Numbered from the stretch's first letter, positions 37,320 through 46,787 are shown. The stretch: 64,000 nucleotides of DNA from Streptomyces sp. Y2F8-2 (GCF_014905555.1 NZ_BNGS01000002.1:372001-436000); one strand, 5' to 3'. Notes: generated from the letters alone by a model not told the origin. Numbers and translations: made by a program.

Positions 37320-38126
37320 GTGCCGCCGTCGACGTCCAGCGCCAGCGACACCCCCGCCAAGTCCGCCGCGAGCGGTGGTGTCCAGTCCCTCGAGCGCGCC
37401 TTCGACCTGCTGGAGCGGATGGCGGACGCGGGCGGCGAGGTCGGCCTGAGCGAGCTGTCCGCGAGCAGCGGCCTGCCCCTGCCCACGATCCACCGCCTGA
37501 TGCGCACCCTGGTGGCCTGCGGGTACGTACGCCAGCAGCCCAACCGCCGCTATGCGCTCGGCCCCCGGCTGATCCGGCTCGGCGAGTCGGCGTCCCGGCT
37601 GCTGGGCACCTGGGCCCGGCCGCATCTGGCGCGCCTGGTGGAGGAGACCGGAGAGACGGCGAACATGGCGCTGCTCGACGGGGACGAGATCGTGTACGTG
37701 GCGCAGGTGCCCTCCAAGCACTCGATGCGGATGTTCACCGAGGTGGGCCGGAGGGTGCTGCCGCACTCCACCGGCGTGGGCAAGGCCCTGCTGGCGAGCA
37801 CGCCGGACGACGAGGTGCGCGCCCTGCTCGCCCGTACGGGCATGCCGGCCGCGACGGAGAAGACGATCACCACGCCGGACGCGTTCCTCGCCGCACTGGA
37901 GGAGGTGCGCCGGCTCGGTTACGCGGTCGACGACAACGAGCAGGAGATAGGGGTCCGGTGCCTCGCGGTGTCCGTGCCCGACTCCCCCACGGCCGCCGCG
38001 ATCTCCATCTCGGGCCCGGCGGGGCGCGTCACCGAGGCGGCGACGGAACGGATCGTGCCGGTGCTCCAGCAGGTGGCGGCGGAACTGTCCCGGACTCTGG
38101 CGGCCTCGGGCGGCCCGGCCGCCTGA
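37320..38126 (+). CDS. allR: IclR-family regulator, AllR-like repressor of allantoin/glyoxylate genes
   Basis: The protein has 268 aa. The N-terminal winged HTH ([20 protein letters not shown] and [20 protein letters not shown]) is followed by the IclR effector domain ([40 protein letters not shown] and [20 protein letters not shown]). Effector-domain residues such as those of E. coli AllR, which senses glyoxylate and allantoin, are plausible but were not modelled. GTG 37320 follows AAGGAACGCC. It is divergent from allantoinase, with malate synthase nearby. AllR in S. coelicolor is reported to control the allantoin genes and a malate synthase, which matches this layout. Confidence 0.9.
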   Translation: MPPSTSSASDTPAKSAASGGVQSLERAFDLLERMADAGGEVGLSELSASSGLPLPTIHRLMRTLVACGYVRQQPNRRYALGPRLIRLGESASRLLGTWARPHLARLVEETGETANMALLDGDEIVYVAQVPSKHSMRMFTEVGRRVLPHSTGVGKALLASTPDDEVRALLARTGMPAATEKTITTPDAFLAALEEVRRLGYAVDDNEQEIGVRCLAVSVPDSPTAAAISISGPAGRVTEAATERIVPVLQQVAAELSRTLAASGGPAA

Positions 38127-38179
38127 GGCCGCCCGCACCACCCACAGCCCTCGACCGGCCTGCCCCGAAGGGCGACCCC

Positions 38180-38518
38180 CTAGGCCCTGTCGTCTGATTC
38201 CCGCCTGCCGCGCGGCGGCTCCCCGAAGAGTTCGACCGCCTTGCGGACCTCCGTCAAACCCCTGGTCAATGCGCTGACCGAGCCGATCGCTCCCGCGATC
38301 AGCAGCAGGGAGCGGCGCAGGCGGGGAATCTCGGGAACGCCTCCCGTGGCCATCGCGGCGAGTGCGGCCAGTTCGTCCTCGGCTATCGCCCGGTCGGGGA
38401 ACTCGGCCGGGTGTGCGGCGAGTTCACGGCGCAGCCGGGACACGGCGGTACGCAGTTCCGCCACTCTCGGATCCTCATCGCTGCCGGTCACTGGCCTCTG
38501 CCCCAAGCTCCGCACCAC
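38180..38518 (-). CDS. DUF5955-like protein
   Basis: The product has about 112 aa: a conserved AELRTAVSRLRRELAAHPAE, then FPDRAIAEDELAALAAMATG, and a hydrophobic helix RSLLLIAGAIGSVSALTRGL. The overall arrangement matches the Streptomyces DUF5955 family, which is of unknown function. The start is chosen at GTG 38518 because GAGGGG lies six bases upstream; ATG 38524 sits inside that Shine-Dalgarno spacing. It is convergent with allR and divergent from the nucleotidyltransferase. Confidence 0.68.
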   Translation of the reverse strand: MVRSLGQRPVTGSDEDPRVAELRTAVSRLRRELAAHPAEFPDRAIAEDELAALAAMATGGVPEIPRLRRSLLLIAGAIGSVSALTRGLTEVRKAVELFGEPPRGRRESDDRA

Positions 38519-38692
38519 AGCCATCCCCCTCGAAACGCCGTTGTGCTCGTACGCCCCCGGTGCCCCGGGCGTGGTCGGGCGCCGGGGATGCGGGCCAGTA
38601 AACGCCACCGGGCGCGCCGGGCGCCACCGTGTGGACGGAAATTCAGCCCCTGGAAACCGTGCGGTCGGCACCGGGTCAGGTAAGCAGGACGT

Positions 38693-39292
38693 ATGACAGA
38701 CAACGAAGCGCGGATCGCCGGGCTGCTGCTCGCCGCAGGCGGGGGGCGGCGGCTCGGCGGGCGGCCCAAGGCGCTGCTCGCACACCGGGGGCGCCCACTG
38801 GTGGAGCACGCGGCGGGAGTGCTGCGCGCGGCCGGATGCGGCCGTGTCCACGTGGTGCTGGGGGCGGGGGCCGCCGCCGTACGGGAGCGTGCCGACCTCA
38901 CCGGCTGCGTGCTGGTGGACAACCCGGACTGGGAGGAGGGCATGGGCTCCTCACTGCGGGCCGGGCTCGCATCGCTCGACGTGACGGGCGCGCGGGCGGC
39001 CCTGGTGCTGCTCGTCGACCAGCCCGGCATCGGGCCGGAGGCGGTGGCTCGGGTGCTCTGCGCCTTCCGGGACGAGGAGTCGCTGGCCTCGGCCGCGTAC
39101 GAGGGGGTACGCGGGCATCCGGTCCTGCTCGGCTCGGCCCACTGGGCCGGTGTCGCCCGGACCGCGACCGGCGACCGTGGGGCACGCGCCTATCTGAAGG
39201 CGCACGACGACGCCATCACGCTCGTCGAGTGCGGGGACGTCGCACAGGCGTATGACATCGACACGGCGGCGGACCTGACCCACCTCGAGTGA
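38693..39292 (+). CDS. MobA-like NTP transferase (MocA/molybdenum-cofactor nucleotidyltransferase type)
   Basis: The protein has 199 aa. The nucleotide-binding loop is LLLAAGGGRRLGGRPKALLA, as in MobA/MocA/GlmU. Other matches are VHVVLGAGAAAVRERADLTG, LVDNPDWEEGMGSSLRAGLA, VLLVDQPGIGPEAVARVLCA and GHPVLLGSAHW. Enzymes of this group add CMP or GMP to molybdopterin. Position between the allantoin genes and malate synthase suggests cofactor supply for xanthine dehydrogenase, a molybdenum enzyme of purine catabolism, but no such enzyme is in this window. ATG 38693 fits the family start. Confidence 0.83.
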   Translation: MTDNEARIAGLLLAAGGGRRLGGRPKALLAHRGRPLVEHAAGVLRAAGCGRVHVVLGAGAAAVRERADLTGCVLVDNPDWEEGMGSSLRAGLASLDVTGARAALVLLVDQPGIGPEAVARVLCAFRDEESLASAAYEGVRGHPVLLGSAHWAGVARTATGDRGARAYLKAHDDAITLVECGDVAQAYDIDTAADLTHLE

Positions 39293-39341
39293 GCGGAGCG
39301 GCACCGAGCGCCACCTTGCCTCGACCCGGAGAATCTCGATA

Positions 39342-39356
39342 TCAACAAACCATTGA
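39342..39356. promoter_or_regulatory. putative AllR operator, malate synthase promoter
   Basis: TCAACAAACCATTGA differs from the urate-operon site at two of 15 positions (CA for TG) and keeps the TCAAC/(A)TTGA arms with one mismatch. It lies 139 bases upstream of the malate synthase ATG, probably at the promoter. Confidence 0.6.
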
Positions 39357-39494
39357 ACTTCCACCATGAGGAAACTAGTATCCACTGATCAGAAGCGCTC
39401 GACCGCTCCCCAGGCGCCGCCGGCCGCGTACGGGCCCCTGGCACGCGGTGCCGCAACGCCCTCATGCCAGCTCGCCGAAGGAAGTGACAGCCTC

Positions 39495-41117
39495 ATGTCC
39501 GCACCAGCGCCGTCCCCGGCGGCCATCGTCGACGCCGAGCCCCTGCCCCGGCAGGAGGAGGTCCTCACCGACGCGGCGCTCGCCTTCGTGGCCGAGCTGC
39601 ACCGGCGGTTCACGCCGCGCCGCGACGAGCTGCTGGCCCGCCGCGCGGAGCGCCGCGCCGAGATCGCCCGCACCTCCACGCTGGACTTCCTGCCCGAGAC
39701 CGCCGCGATCCGCGCGGACGACACCTGGAGGGTGGCGCCCGCGCCCGAAGCCCTCGACGACCGCCGGGTCGAGATCACCGGCCCCACCGACCGCAAGATG
39801 ACCATCAACGCCCTCAACTCGGGCGCCAGGGTGTGGCTCGCGGACTTCGAGGACGCCTCCGCGCCCACATGGGAGAACGTGGTCCTCGGCCAGCTCAACC
39901 TGATCGACGCCTACACCCGCAGCATCGACTTCACCGACCCGGCGACCGGCAAGTCGTACGCCCTGCGCCCGAACGAGGAGCTGGCGACGGTCGTCATGCG
40001 CCCGCGCGGCTGGCACCTGAACGAGCGTCACCTCCAGGTCGACGGACAGCCGGTCCCGGGCGCCTTCGTCGACTTCGGCCTGTACTTCTTCCACAACGCC
40101 CAGCGACTGCTCGACCTCGGCAAGGGCCCGTACTTCTACCTCCCGAAGACCGAGTCGCACCTGGAGGCCCGCCTCTGGAACGACGTCTTCGTCTTCGCCC
40201 AGGACCACGTCGGCATCCCGCAGGGCACCGTCCGCGCCACGGTCCTGATCGAGACGATCACGGCGGCGTACGAGATGGAGGAGATCCTCTACGAACTCCG
40301 CGACCACGCCTCCGGGTTGAACGCGGGCCGCTGGGACTACCTGTTCTCCATCGTGAAGAACTTCCGTGACGGCGGGGCGAAGTTCGTCCTGCCGGACCGC
40401 AACGCCGTCACGATGACGGCCCCGTTCATGCGCGCGTACACCGAACTCCTCGTCCGCACCTGCCACAAGCGCGGCGCGCACGCCATCGGCGGCATGGCCG
40501 CGTTCATCCCCTCCCGCAGGGACCCCGAGGTCAACAAGGTCGCCTTCGAGAAGGTCCGCGCCGACAAGGACCGCGAGGCGAACGACGGCTTCGACGGCTC
40601 CTGGGTGGCCCACCCCGACCTGGTCCCGATCGCGATGGAGTCCTTCGACAAGGTCCTCGGCGACAGGCCGAACCAGAAGGACCGGCTGCGCGAGGACGTC
40701 GACGTCAAGGCGGCCGATCTGATCGCCATCGACTCCCTCGACGCCAAGCCGACGTACGCGGGCCTGGTCAACGCCGTCCAGGTCGGCATCCGTTACATCG
40801 AGGCCTGGCTGCGCGGCCTCGGTGCGGTCGCCATCTTCAACCTGATGGAGGACGCGGCCACCGCGGAGATCTCCCGCTCTCAGATCTGGCAGTGGATCAA
40901 CGCCGGGGTGGTCCTCGACAACGGCGAGCGGGTCACCGCCGAGCTCGCCCGCGAGGTCGCCGCGCAGGAACTGCGGAACATCAAGGCGGAGCTCGGCGAG
41001 GAGGCCTTCACGGCCGGCAAGTGGCAGCAGGCCCACGACCTGCTGCTGAAGGTCGCGCTGGACGAGGACTACGCGGACTTCCTGACGCTTCCGGCCTACG
41101 AGCAGCTCGAAGGCTGA
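39495..41117 (+). CDS. aceB: malate synthase A
   Basis: The enzyme condenses glyoxylate and acetyl-CoA to malate. Its 540 aa correspond to the A isoform. Signatures are [71 protein letters not shown], and [20 protein letters not shown]. The catalytic Asp region is [27 protein letters not shown] lies before the ATG at 39495. Linked to the allantoin genes, its role here is probably to use the glyoxylate released by ureidoglycolate, rather than the glyoxylate shunt. No isocitrate lyase is in this window. Confidence 0.95.
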   Translation: MSAPAPSPAAIVDAEPLPRQEEVLTDAALAFVAELHRRFTPRRDELLARRAERRAEIARTSTLDFLPETAAIRADDTWRVAPAPEALDDRRVEITGPTDRKMTINALNSGARVWLADFEDASAPTWENVVLGQLNLIDAYTRSIDFTDPATGKSYALRPNEELATVVMRPRGWHLNERHLQVDGQPVPGAFVDFGLYFFHNAQRLLDLGKGPYFYLPKTESHLEARLWNDVFVFAQDHVGIPQGTVRATVLIETITAAYEMEEILYELRDHASGLNAGRWDYLFSIVKNFRDGGAKFVLPDRNAVTMTAPFMRAYTELLVRTCHKRGAHAIGGMAAFIPSRRDPEVNKVAFEKVRADKDREANDGFDGSWVAHPDLVPIAMESFDKVLGDRPNQKDRLREDVDVKAADLIAIDSLDAKPTYAGLVNAVQVGIRYIEAWLRGLGAVAIFNLMEDAATAEISRSQIWQWINAGVVLDNGERVTAELAREVAAQELRNIKAELGEEAFTAGKWQQAHDLLLKVALDEDYADFLTLPAYEQLEG

Positions 41118-41121
41118 GGTC

Positions 41122-41391
41122 TCACTTCTCCGAGTGGCCCAGGGGCTTGCCCGGGGCCACTCGGTCACGTACGAGCTGCTTCACGGCCGTCGGCTCCGGG
41201 AACCCCTGCTCGCGCCGGTCCCACACCACCTCGTCGTTCACCCGGACGACGAACACGCCGCCGGTACCGGGCTTGAGCGACAGTTCGGTCAGTTCCGCCT
41301 CGAAGGTGGTCAGCAGTTCCTGCGCCAGCCAGGCCGCCCGGGGCAGCCAGCGGCACCGGGTGCAGTACTCGATCTGGACACGGTGGGTCAT
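41122..41391 (-). CDS. SelW/SelT/SelH-family (Rdx) thioredoxin-fold protein
   Basis: The protein has 89 aa. The active site CTRC lies at residues 10-13 in VQIEYCTRCRWLPRAAWLAQ, the family position of the C-x-x-C/U motif. The end is VFVVRNDEV-like (GGVFVVRVNDEVVWDRREQG, then FPEPTAVKQLVRDRVAPGK). These proteins are thought to be redox regulators. ATG 41391 overlaps the stop of the HipA-like gene by four bases (ATGA), so the two are co-translated. The stop codon lies just four bases from the malate synthase stop on the other strand. Confidence 0.9.
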   Translation of the reverse strand: MTHRVQIEYCTRCRWLPRAAWLAQELLTTFEAELTELSLKPGTGGVFVVRVNDEVVWDRREQGFPEPTAVKQLVRDRVAPGKPLGHSEK

Positions 41392-42302
41392 CCCAGGTGC
41401 ACCGACCAATCCTGTTCCGCGGCCGGTTCGCCGTGCAGGTCCGGGACCCGCTTGAGCCAGTCCGGCCGGCCTTGCTGTGTCCGCGCCGCACGCTGGGCCT
41501 CCTCGGCGGCGCGCTCCTCCTGGGTGGGGAAGTCGGTGGGCAGCCATGCCTCGGACGCCTTGACCCGGGCCGTGAGGTAGTCCACGTAGGCGTCACGGAC
41601 GTCGCCGGGCGTCGCGAAGCCCGGCTCGTCCGTCAGCCAGGCGTCCGGTACCTCCTCCGTGACCTCGCGCAGCAGCTCCTCGGTCACGAGCGGCGCCAGG
41701 GCGTCCTCGGCGGCCCGCATGTCCGGGGCGAAGTGGCCGAGGGCGTGGTGGCGGAAGTCGTAGGCCTTCTCGGGTGCTGAGGCGTCCCAGCGGTGGTGGA
41801 AGACGAGCGCGGCACCGTGGTCGATCAGCCACAGCCGCGGGGGTGCGATGCCGAAGGTGGGCCAGACCATGAGGTTGGAGCTGTGCACCGTGCGGTCCAC
41901 GTTCACGGTCAGCGCGTCGAGCCAGATGACCCTGCCGGCCTCCACCGGGTCGACGGGGAAGACCTGGGCGACCTCGGGGGTGAAGTCCCGGGCGCCCGGC
42001 AGGTAGTCCATGCCGAGGTTGAGACCGGGGCTGGCGTTCAGCAGGTCCCGCACCTCCTGGTGCGGTTCGTGCGCGCCGATCGCGGGGTCGAAGTGGGCGA
42101 GGACCAGCTCGGGGACGCGCAGCCCGAGCCGGCGCGCCAGCTCCCCCACGATGACCTCGGCCACCAGGGCCTTCGTGCCCTGTGCGGAGCCGGTGAACTT
42201 CACGACGTAGGTGCCCAGGTCGTCGGCCTCGACGACTCCGGGGACGGAGCCGCCGGAGCGCAGCGGGGTCACGTATCGAACAGCAGTCACGTCGCGCAGC
42301 AC
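41388..42302 (-). CDS. HipA-like kinase-fold protein
   Basis: The protein has about 304 aa. The N-terminal block TAVRYVTPLRSGGSVPGVVE and ADDLGTYVVKFTGSAQGTKA resembles HipA-family kinases that lack the HipA_N regulatory domain. LNLGMDYLPGARDFTPEVAQ and the LIDHGAALVFHHRWD metal-binding segment (Asp) follow, while RTVHSSNLMVW contributes the Asn. I start at GTG 42302 because relatives begin VLRDVTA-like; the frame runs open to 43163. Many standalone HipA-like genes are of unknown function; it is not proven that this is a toxin. It is coupled to a SelW-like gene. Confidence 0.78.
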   Translation of the reverse strand: MLRDVTAVRYVTPLRSGGSVPGVVEADDLGTYVVKFTGSAQGTKALVAEVIVGELARRLGLRVPELVLAHFDPAIGAHEPHQEVRDLLNASPGLNLGMDYLPGARDFTPEVAQVFPVDPVEAGRVIWLDALTVNVDRTVHSSNLMVWPTFGIAPPRLWLIDHGAALVFHHRWDASAPEKAYDFRHHALGHFAPDMRAAEDALAPLVTEELLREVTEEVPDAWLTDEPGFATPGDVRDAYVDYLTARVKASEAWLPTDFPTQEERAAEEAQRAARTQQGRPDWLKRVPDLHGEPAAEQDWSVHLG

Positions 42303-42364
42303 ACGGGCCACTGTAGGACAAAGGACCCTGATGGCCGTCGGCATATATGAGCGCCGAGCGGCGC

Positions 42365-43864
42365 TCAACGGCGGGCCAGCGGGTTCGGCAGCGGCAGATA
42401 GCGCGCGTCCGCGCCGTCCGCGCCCGTCCAGCGCAGCAGGAGGTTGGTCTTGCCGGGCAGGGTGGGCGAGGCGAGCAGGGCGGGGATCTCGGGGACGGGG
42501 TGGCGATACAGCTCGGCCCGGGCGGCGGGCCAGGGGTTCCAGCCGGGGTGGCGTTCGGACAGCAGGGCGGCCATCTCGACGAGGTTGTTGACGACCAGGC
42601 AGTACACCAGCCGCTCCCAGCCCTTCTCGCGGGACACGTCCGCCAGGAGCTTCACGCCCTCCGCGTCCCGGAACAGGGCCTGCACGGGCAGTCCCGTGGC
42701 GCCCACCGCGACCAGCGTGTTCTGCAGGTGCGCCTCGAGGACGACGCCGTGCCGTTCGAACGCCTCGAGGGCCGGGGGCACGACGTGGCGCAGATACGCC
42801 GTCCACCAGGCGGTGGGATCGGTGAGCGCGTCGAGCGGGCTGCCGTCGAACCCCTCCACCAGGGCGGCGGCGAGCAGCGGGGTGGCGCCGGGCAACAGGT
42901 GCGGGCGCAGCCCCTCGCGGACCAGTACCGCCAGTTCCTCGAAGGCGAAGGCGGCCGTGCGCCAGCCGCGGTCGCTCAGCCAGGCCGCCGGACCCCGGTG
43001 CGCCGCGAACGCGGCGGCCGCCGCCGCGTCGGTGCGGCGCAGCTTGAGCAGGTCGTGGCGCCACAGCCGGCGGATGTCGTTGGTGATCCGCACATCCAGG
43101 CTGAACTTGACGAAGAGGTCGTCCTCGGGGGCGTACACCGTGCGGATGGCGGCCGTGGGCCACACGGGCCGAGTGGTCTCGCCGAGCCGGATCAGACGCC
43201 CGTCCTCGAACGCCTCCGCGATGTCCGGGCGGGCGCCGACCAGGGCGAGCTGCCAGGGATGGGCGGGCAGCAGCCGGTAGCCGGGCGGGGCGGTGCCGAG
43301 CGCGTCCAGTGCCGCCGTGTCGCCCTCCTCGACGACCGAGTCCTCGCGTACGCCCAAAAGGGTGAGCGGGAAGCAGGCGTACGCCTCGGGGGCGTACGGC
43401 AGCCAGCTCGCGACGGGTCCGCCGCCTCGCGCCTTCGGGGCCGGGTGGTGGGGATGCCCGGTGACCAGGGACTGTTCGGAGCGTACGTACGGGTCGTCCG
43501 GGGCCGTCAGACGGGCGCGTGCGGCCAGGATCGCGGCCACCGCGTCCCGGCTGTCGAGCATCTCGCCGGGCAGTTCCGGGTTGGACAGGCCGGTGGCGCG
43601 GCGCAGCTCGTCGGCGGTGAGTTTGACCAGCTCGGCGTGGGTGAGCGGGTGCCAGGAGCCGCCCCTGTACAGCTCGGGGTCGCGCGGGCGGCGTGTGCCG
43701 CGCACGCGTAGCAGCCGGCCGCCGGCCCGCAGGCGGTGGACGCCCAGCTCGCCGGCGGGCTCGCCCGCCTCCCGGAGCAGGCAGTTCAGCAGCGGCGCCG
43801 CCGCGTGTGCGTCGGCGCGCGCGGGGACGTCGTCCCTGGGGTGCATGGGGTCCACGCGATCCAT
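42365..43864 (-). CDS. NIS siderophore synthetase (IucA/IucC family), copy 1
   Basis: The protein has 499 aa of the NRPS-independent siderophore synthetase family, ATP-dependent enzymes that condense a carboxylate with an amine or hydroxyl. Family motifs include TGHPHHPAPKARGG, the HPWQ motif in RLLPAHPWQLALV, KFSLDVRITNDIRRLWRHDL and VVLEAHLQNTLVAVG. FRDAEGVKLL carries the conserved RD. The start is probably ATG 43864 or 43846. It is divergent from a second NIS synthetase across a gap of about 86 bases. The carboxylate type is not identifiable. Confidence 0.9.
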   Translation of the reverse strand: MDRVDPMHPRDDVPARADAHAAAPLLNCLLREAGEPAGELGVHRLRAGGRLLRVRGTRRPRDPELYRGGSWHPLTHAELVKLTADELRRATGLSNPELPGEMLDSRDAVAAILAARARLTAPDDPYVRSEQSLVTGHPHHPAPKARGGGPVASWLPYAPEAYACFPLTLLGVREDSVVEEGDTAALDALGTAPPGYRLLPAHPWQLALVGARPDIAEAFEDGRLIRLGETTRPVWPTAAIRTVYAPEDDLFVKFSLDVRITNDIRRLWRHDLLKLRRTDAAAAAAFAAHRGPAAWLSDRGWRTAAFAFEELAVLVREGLRPHLLPGATPLLAAALVEGFDGSPLDALTDPTAWWTAYLRHVVPPALEAFERHGVVLEAHLQNTLVAVGATGLPVQALFRDAEGVKLLADVSREKGWERLVYCLVVNNLVEMAALLSERHPGWNPWPAARAELYRHPVPEIPALLASPTLPGKTNLLLRWTGADGADARYLPLPNPLARR

Positions 43865-43950
43865 TCGTTCCGTACGGTGCACTGGCGATCAGTATGTCTG
43901 TCGTGGACCCGTGCCACGACGCATCGCCCCGTCCCCGAGGAGCTCCGACC

Positions 43951-45480
43951 GTGCCCCCTTCCCCTCCCGCCGAGGTTTCCGCAGAGGCCGCGCTCGCCGC
44001 CGAGCTGGACGGCGTGCGGCCCGATCTGTCGGCCTCCTACGCGGCGGCGCTCCCCGGCGCCCGGGCCGCCGTCCTCACGCGTCTGTGGCGGGCGCTGGCC
44101 CATGAGCCGCTGCCGTGGATCGCGCACCGGGAGCGGACGGCCGACGGGCTCACCCTGTGCCTGAGCGACGGACGGCGGCTGCACGGTCCACCCGCGGACC
44201 CGTACGCGACCGCCGCGTACGTCACCGAGGTACGGCTCGACGGGCGGCCCCACGACCGCGCGGCGGCGCTGGTCACGGCACTCGGCGTGCCGCACGGGGA
44301 CGCCTTCGCCGCCGAACTCGGCCACAGCACCGCCTCGCTGGCGCTGTCGCGGTCCGGCCAGCCGCATGAGGCGCCCGTACCGGTGACGAGCTGGGCGTGG
44401 GAGCAGCGGGTGGTCGACGGGCACCCCTATCACCCGAACTGCCGTTCGCGCCCCGGCTTCTCGGTGGCCGAGCAGCTGGCGTACGGACCCGAGCACCGGC
44501 CGCTGGTACGGCTCGGGCTCGTCCCCGTGGGCGACGCCCTCGTACGGGGCGAGTGGCCCGAGTGGCTGCGGGACGGCGAGCGTGCGCTGATCCCGGTCCA
44601 CCCCTGGCAGACGGCGCATGTCCTCGGCGTGGCGGCCGAGGACGGTCCGGTCGCTCGTCCGCTGATGTCCCTGCGGACCCTCGCGCTGCCCGACGGCGGT
44701 CCGCATGTGAAGACCGCGGTCAGCGCGCGGCTGACGTCCTCCGTGCGGGACATCTCGGTCTCCTCGATCGAGACGGCGCTCGCGGTGTCCGGCTTCCTGG
44801 AGTCGGCGGCCGCGCGCACGGACGGTCTGCTGCACGTCACCCGCACCCTGGGCGCGGCCGGCGCCCACTCCCCCGATCTCGCCGCCGTGCTGCGGGAGCC
44901 GCCGGAGACGTACGCGGACACGGCCGCCGGTGAGCGGGTCGTCCCGGTGGCCGCCCTGCCGCTCACCGGGCTGCCCTCCTCCCCCGCCTGGCTCGCCGGG
45001 TTCACGCGGCTCGCCCTCACCGTCGGCCTGCGGATGCTCGACCTGGGGGTGGCCCTGGAGGCGCACGGACAGAACCTCCTGGTGGTGCTGTCGCCCACGG
45101 GTGATCCGGTGCGGCTGGTCTACCGGGACCTGGCCGACATCCGGGTGAGCCCGGCCCGGCTGGCCCGGCACGGCGTCAAGGCCCCCGAGGTCGCCGACCG
45201 GATCGTCACGGACGACGAGACGACGCTGCGCCGCAAGCTGTTCGGCTCGCTCGTGGCGGGCGCGCTGGCCTCCACCGCGGGTTCGGCGCCCGCACTGGAG
45301 GCCGCGCTGGAGGCCGTCGTACGGGATCTGCCGGACACCGCCGATCTGACGGTTCTGCGCGAAGAGCCGCTGCCCACCAAGGCGTTGACGCTGATGCGGC
45401 TGTCCCCCGAACGGCCCGGGGACCTGTGGACACGGCTCCCGAACCCGCTCTCCGCACAGCCCGATCCGCTCGGTTCTTGA
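43951..45480 (+). CDS. NIS siderophore synthetase (IucA/IucC family), copy 2
   Basis: The protein has about 509 aa. Family motifs: VVDGHPYHPNCRSRPGFSVA, ALIPVHPWQTAHVLG with HPWQ, KTAVSARLTSSVRDISVSSI, LEAHGQNLLVVLSP and VYRDLADIRVSPARL. It differs from the neighbouring synthetase enough to be a functional partner rather than a recent duplicate. GTG 43951 has GAGGAG eight bases upstream, better than ATG 43894. The two genes probably build one carboxylate-type siderophore, but no decarboxylase, monooxygenase, exporter or receptor gene adjoins them, and no iron-box palindrome was seen in the gap. Confidence 0.9.
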   Translation: MPPSPPAEVSAEAALAAELDGVRPDLSASYAAALPGARAAVLTRLWRALAHEPLPWIAHRERTADGLTLCLSDGRRLHGPPADPYATAAYVTEVRLDGRPHDRAAALVTALGVPHGDAFAAELGHSTASLALSRSGQPHEAPVPVTSWAWEQRVVDGHPYHPNCRSRPGFSVAEQLAYGPEHRPLVRLGLVPVGDALVRGEWPEWLRDGERALIPVHPWQTAHVLGVAAEDGPVARPLMSLRTLALPDGGPHVKTAVSARLTSSVRDISVSSIETALAVSGFLESAAARTDGLLHVTRTLGAAGAHSPDLAAVLREPPETYADTAAGERVVPVAALPLTGLPSSPAWLAGFTRLALTVGLRMLDLGVALEAHGQNLLVVLSPTGDPVRLVYRDLADIRVSPARLARHGVKAPEVADRIVTDDETTLRRKLFGSLVAGALASTAGSAPALEAALEAVVRDLPDTADLTVLREEPLPTKALTLMRLSPERPGDLWTRLPNPLSAQPDPLGS

Positions 45481-45521
45481 TCGTTTTGAAGCGCGACCCC
45501 ATTGATCAATAAGATCCGCCG

Positions 45522-46787
45522 ATGATCACAAGACAACGGCTGGCGGCGGGAGTCTGCGCCCTGCTCGCCGCCCTGGCGGCCGGAATCACGATCCCGGCCG
45601 ATGCCGTCGCCGACGAGACGACAGCCCAGGACGCGCCCAAGGTCGATCTCGTCCTCGACGTCAGCGGTTCGATGCGGGCGCGGGACATCGACGGCGGTTC
45701 GCGGATGGCCGCGGCGAAGCAGGCCTTCAACGAGGTCCTGGACGCGACGCCGGAGGAGGTGCAGCTCGGCATCCGGACGCTGGGCGCCAACTACCCGGGC
45801 AACGACCGCAAGACGGGCTGCAAGGACACCGCGCAGCTCTACCCGGTCGGCCCGCTGAACCGGACCGAGGCCAAGACCGCCGTGGCGACGCTGCAGCCCA
45901 CCGGCTGGACGCCGATCGGCCCCGCCCTGCTGAAGGCGGCGGACGACCTGGGCGGCGGCAACGGCTCCAAGCGCATCGTCCTCATCAGCGACGGCGAGGA
46001 CACCTGCGCGCCGCTGGACCCGTGCGAGGTGGCCCGGGAGATCGCCGCCAAGGGCATCGGGCTGACCATCGACACCCTGGGGCTGGTGCCGAACGCCAAG
46101 CTGAACCAGCAGCTCAGCTGTATCGCGGAGGCGACCGGCGGGACGTACACGTCGGTGCAGCACAAGGAGCAACTGTCCGACAAGGTCAACCAGTTGGTGG
46201 ACCGCACGGCGAACCGCACGGTCACCCCGGTCGTCGTGGACGGCACCGGCCAGTGCGCGACGGCGCCCTCGCTGAAGTCCGGCCTCTACACCGACCGCGC
46301 GGAGTTCGGGCAGCACCGCTTCTACCGTGTGGACGTGAAGCCGGGCCAGGAGCTGCGCGCCTCCGTCAGCGTGTCCGACGACCGGCAGGTCGACCCCGAC
46401 TACGGCGTGACGCTGCGGGCCCTCACGGTGCACGGGCGGGAGATCGTGCGCGGCGAGGCCACCGGGGCGGGACGCACGGACGTGCTGTCGACGGGTCTGC
46501 GCTATCCGAAGGCCGAGAGCGACGACGAGGACGCGCCCGCCGAGACGGTGTGTCTCCAGGTGGCCGACTCCTTCTCCCCGGCGGCCGGAGTGAAGACCAC
46601 ACCCGGGCTGCCGCTGGAGCTGACGGTCGACGTGGTCGACGGCCCCGGCACGGCGAGCGACGTGGCCGCCTTCGGCCTGGGGCGCGGCTGGTGGCTGCTC
46701 GGCGCCCTCGTCCTGACCGGCTTCCTGGCGGGTCTGCTGTGGGGCTGGCTGTCGCGCTGGCGGATCGCCGTCTGGAGGACCAACTGA
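45522..46787 (+). CDS. secreted, membrane-anchored VWA-domain protein
   Basis: The protein has 421 aa. A Sec signal peptide (residues 1-31) is followed by a von Willebrand factor A domain: KVDLVLDVSGSMRARDIDGG contains the MIDAS DxSxS, then TGWTPIGPALLKAADDLGGG has the threonine and ISDGEDTCAPLDPCEVAREI the aspartate. A beta-rich region follows, and a C-terminal membrane helix at 389-410 (GWWLLGALVLTGFLAGLLWG) ends in a short basic tail. The domain should be extracellular, with a metal-dependent adhesion site. It overlaps the next gene by one base (TGATG). Confidence 0.9.
   Translation: MITRQRLAAGVCALLAALAAGITIPADAVADETTAQDAPKVDLVLDVSGSMRARDIDGGSRMAAAKQAFNEVLDATPEEVQLGIRTLGANYPGNDRKTGCKDTAQLYPVGPLNRTEAKTAVATLQPTGWTPIGPALLKAADDLGGGNGSKRIVLISDGEDTCAPLDPCEVAREIAAKGIGLTIDTLGLVPNAKLNQQLSCIAEATGGTYTSVQHKEQLSDKVNQLVDRTANRTVTPVVVDGTGQCATAPSLKSGLYTDRAEFGQHRFYRVDVKPGQELRASVSVSDDRQVDPDYGVTLRALTVHGREIVRGEATGAGRTDVLSTGLRYPKAESDDEDAPAETVCLQVADSFSPAAGVKTTPGLPLELTVDVVDGPGTASDVAAFGLGRGWWLLGALVLTGFLAGLLWGWLSRWRIAVWRTN

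Noticed and set aside
41388..42302. HipBA toxin-antitoxin module
   Set aside because: No HipB-like HTH gene is adjacent, and the partner gene is SelW-like.
43846..43950. Iron-box (DmdR/IdeR-type) operator between the two NIS synthetases
   Set aside because: No TTAGGTTAG-like palindrome was found in the gap, so iron control is not supported by sequence.
42365..45480. Assignment to desferrioxamine biosynthesis (desD)
   Set aside because: There are two synthetases and none of the desA, desB or desC-type genes, so the name is not supported.
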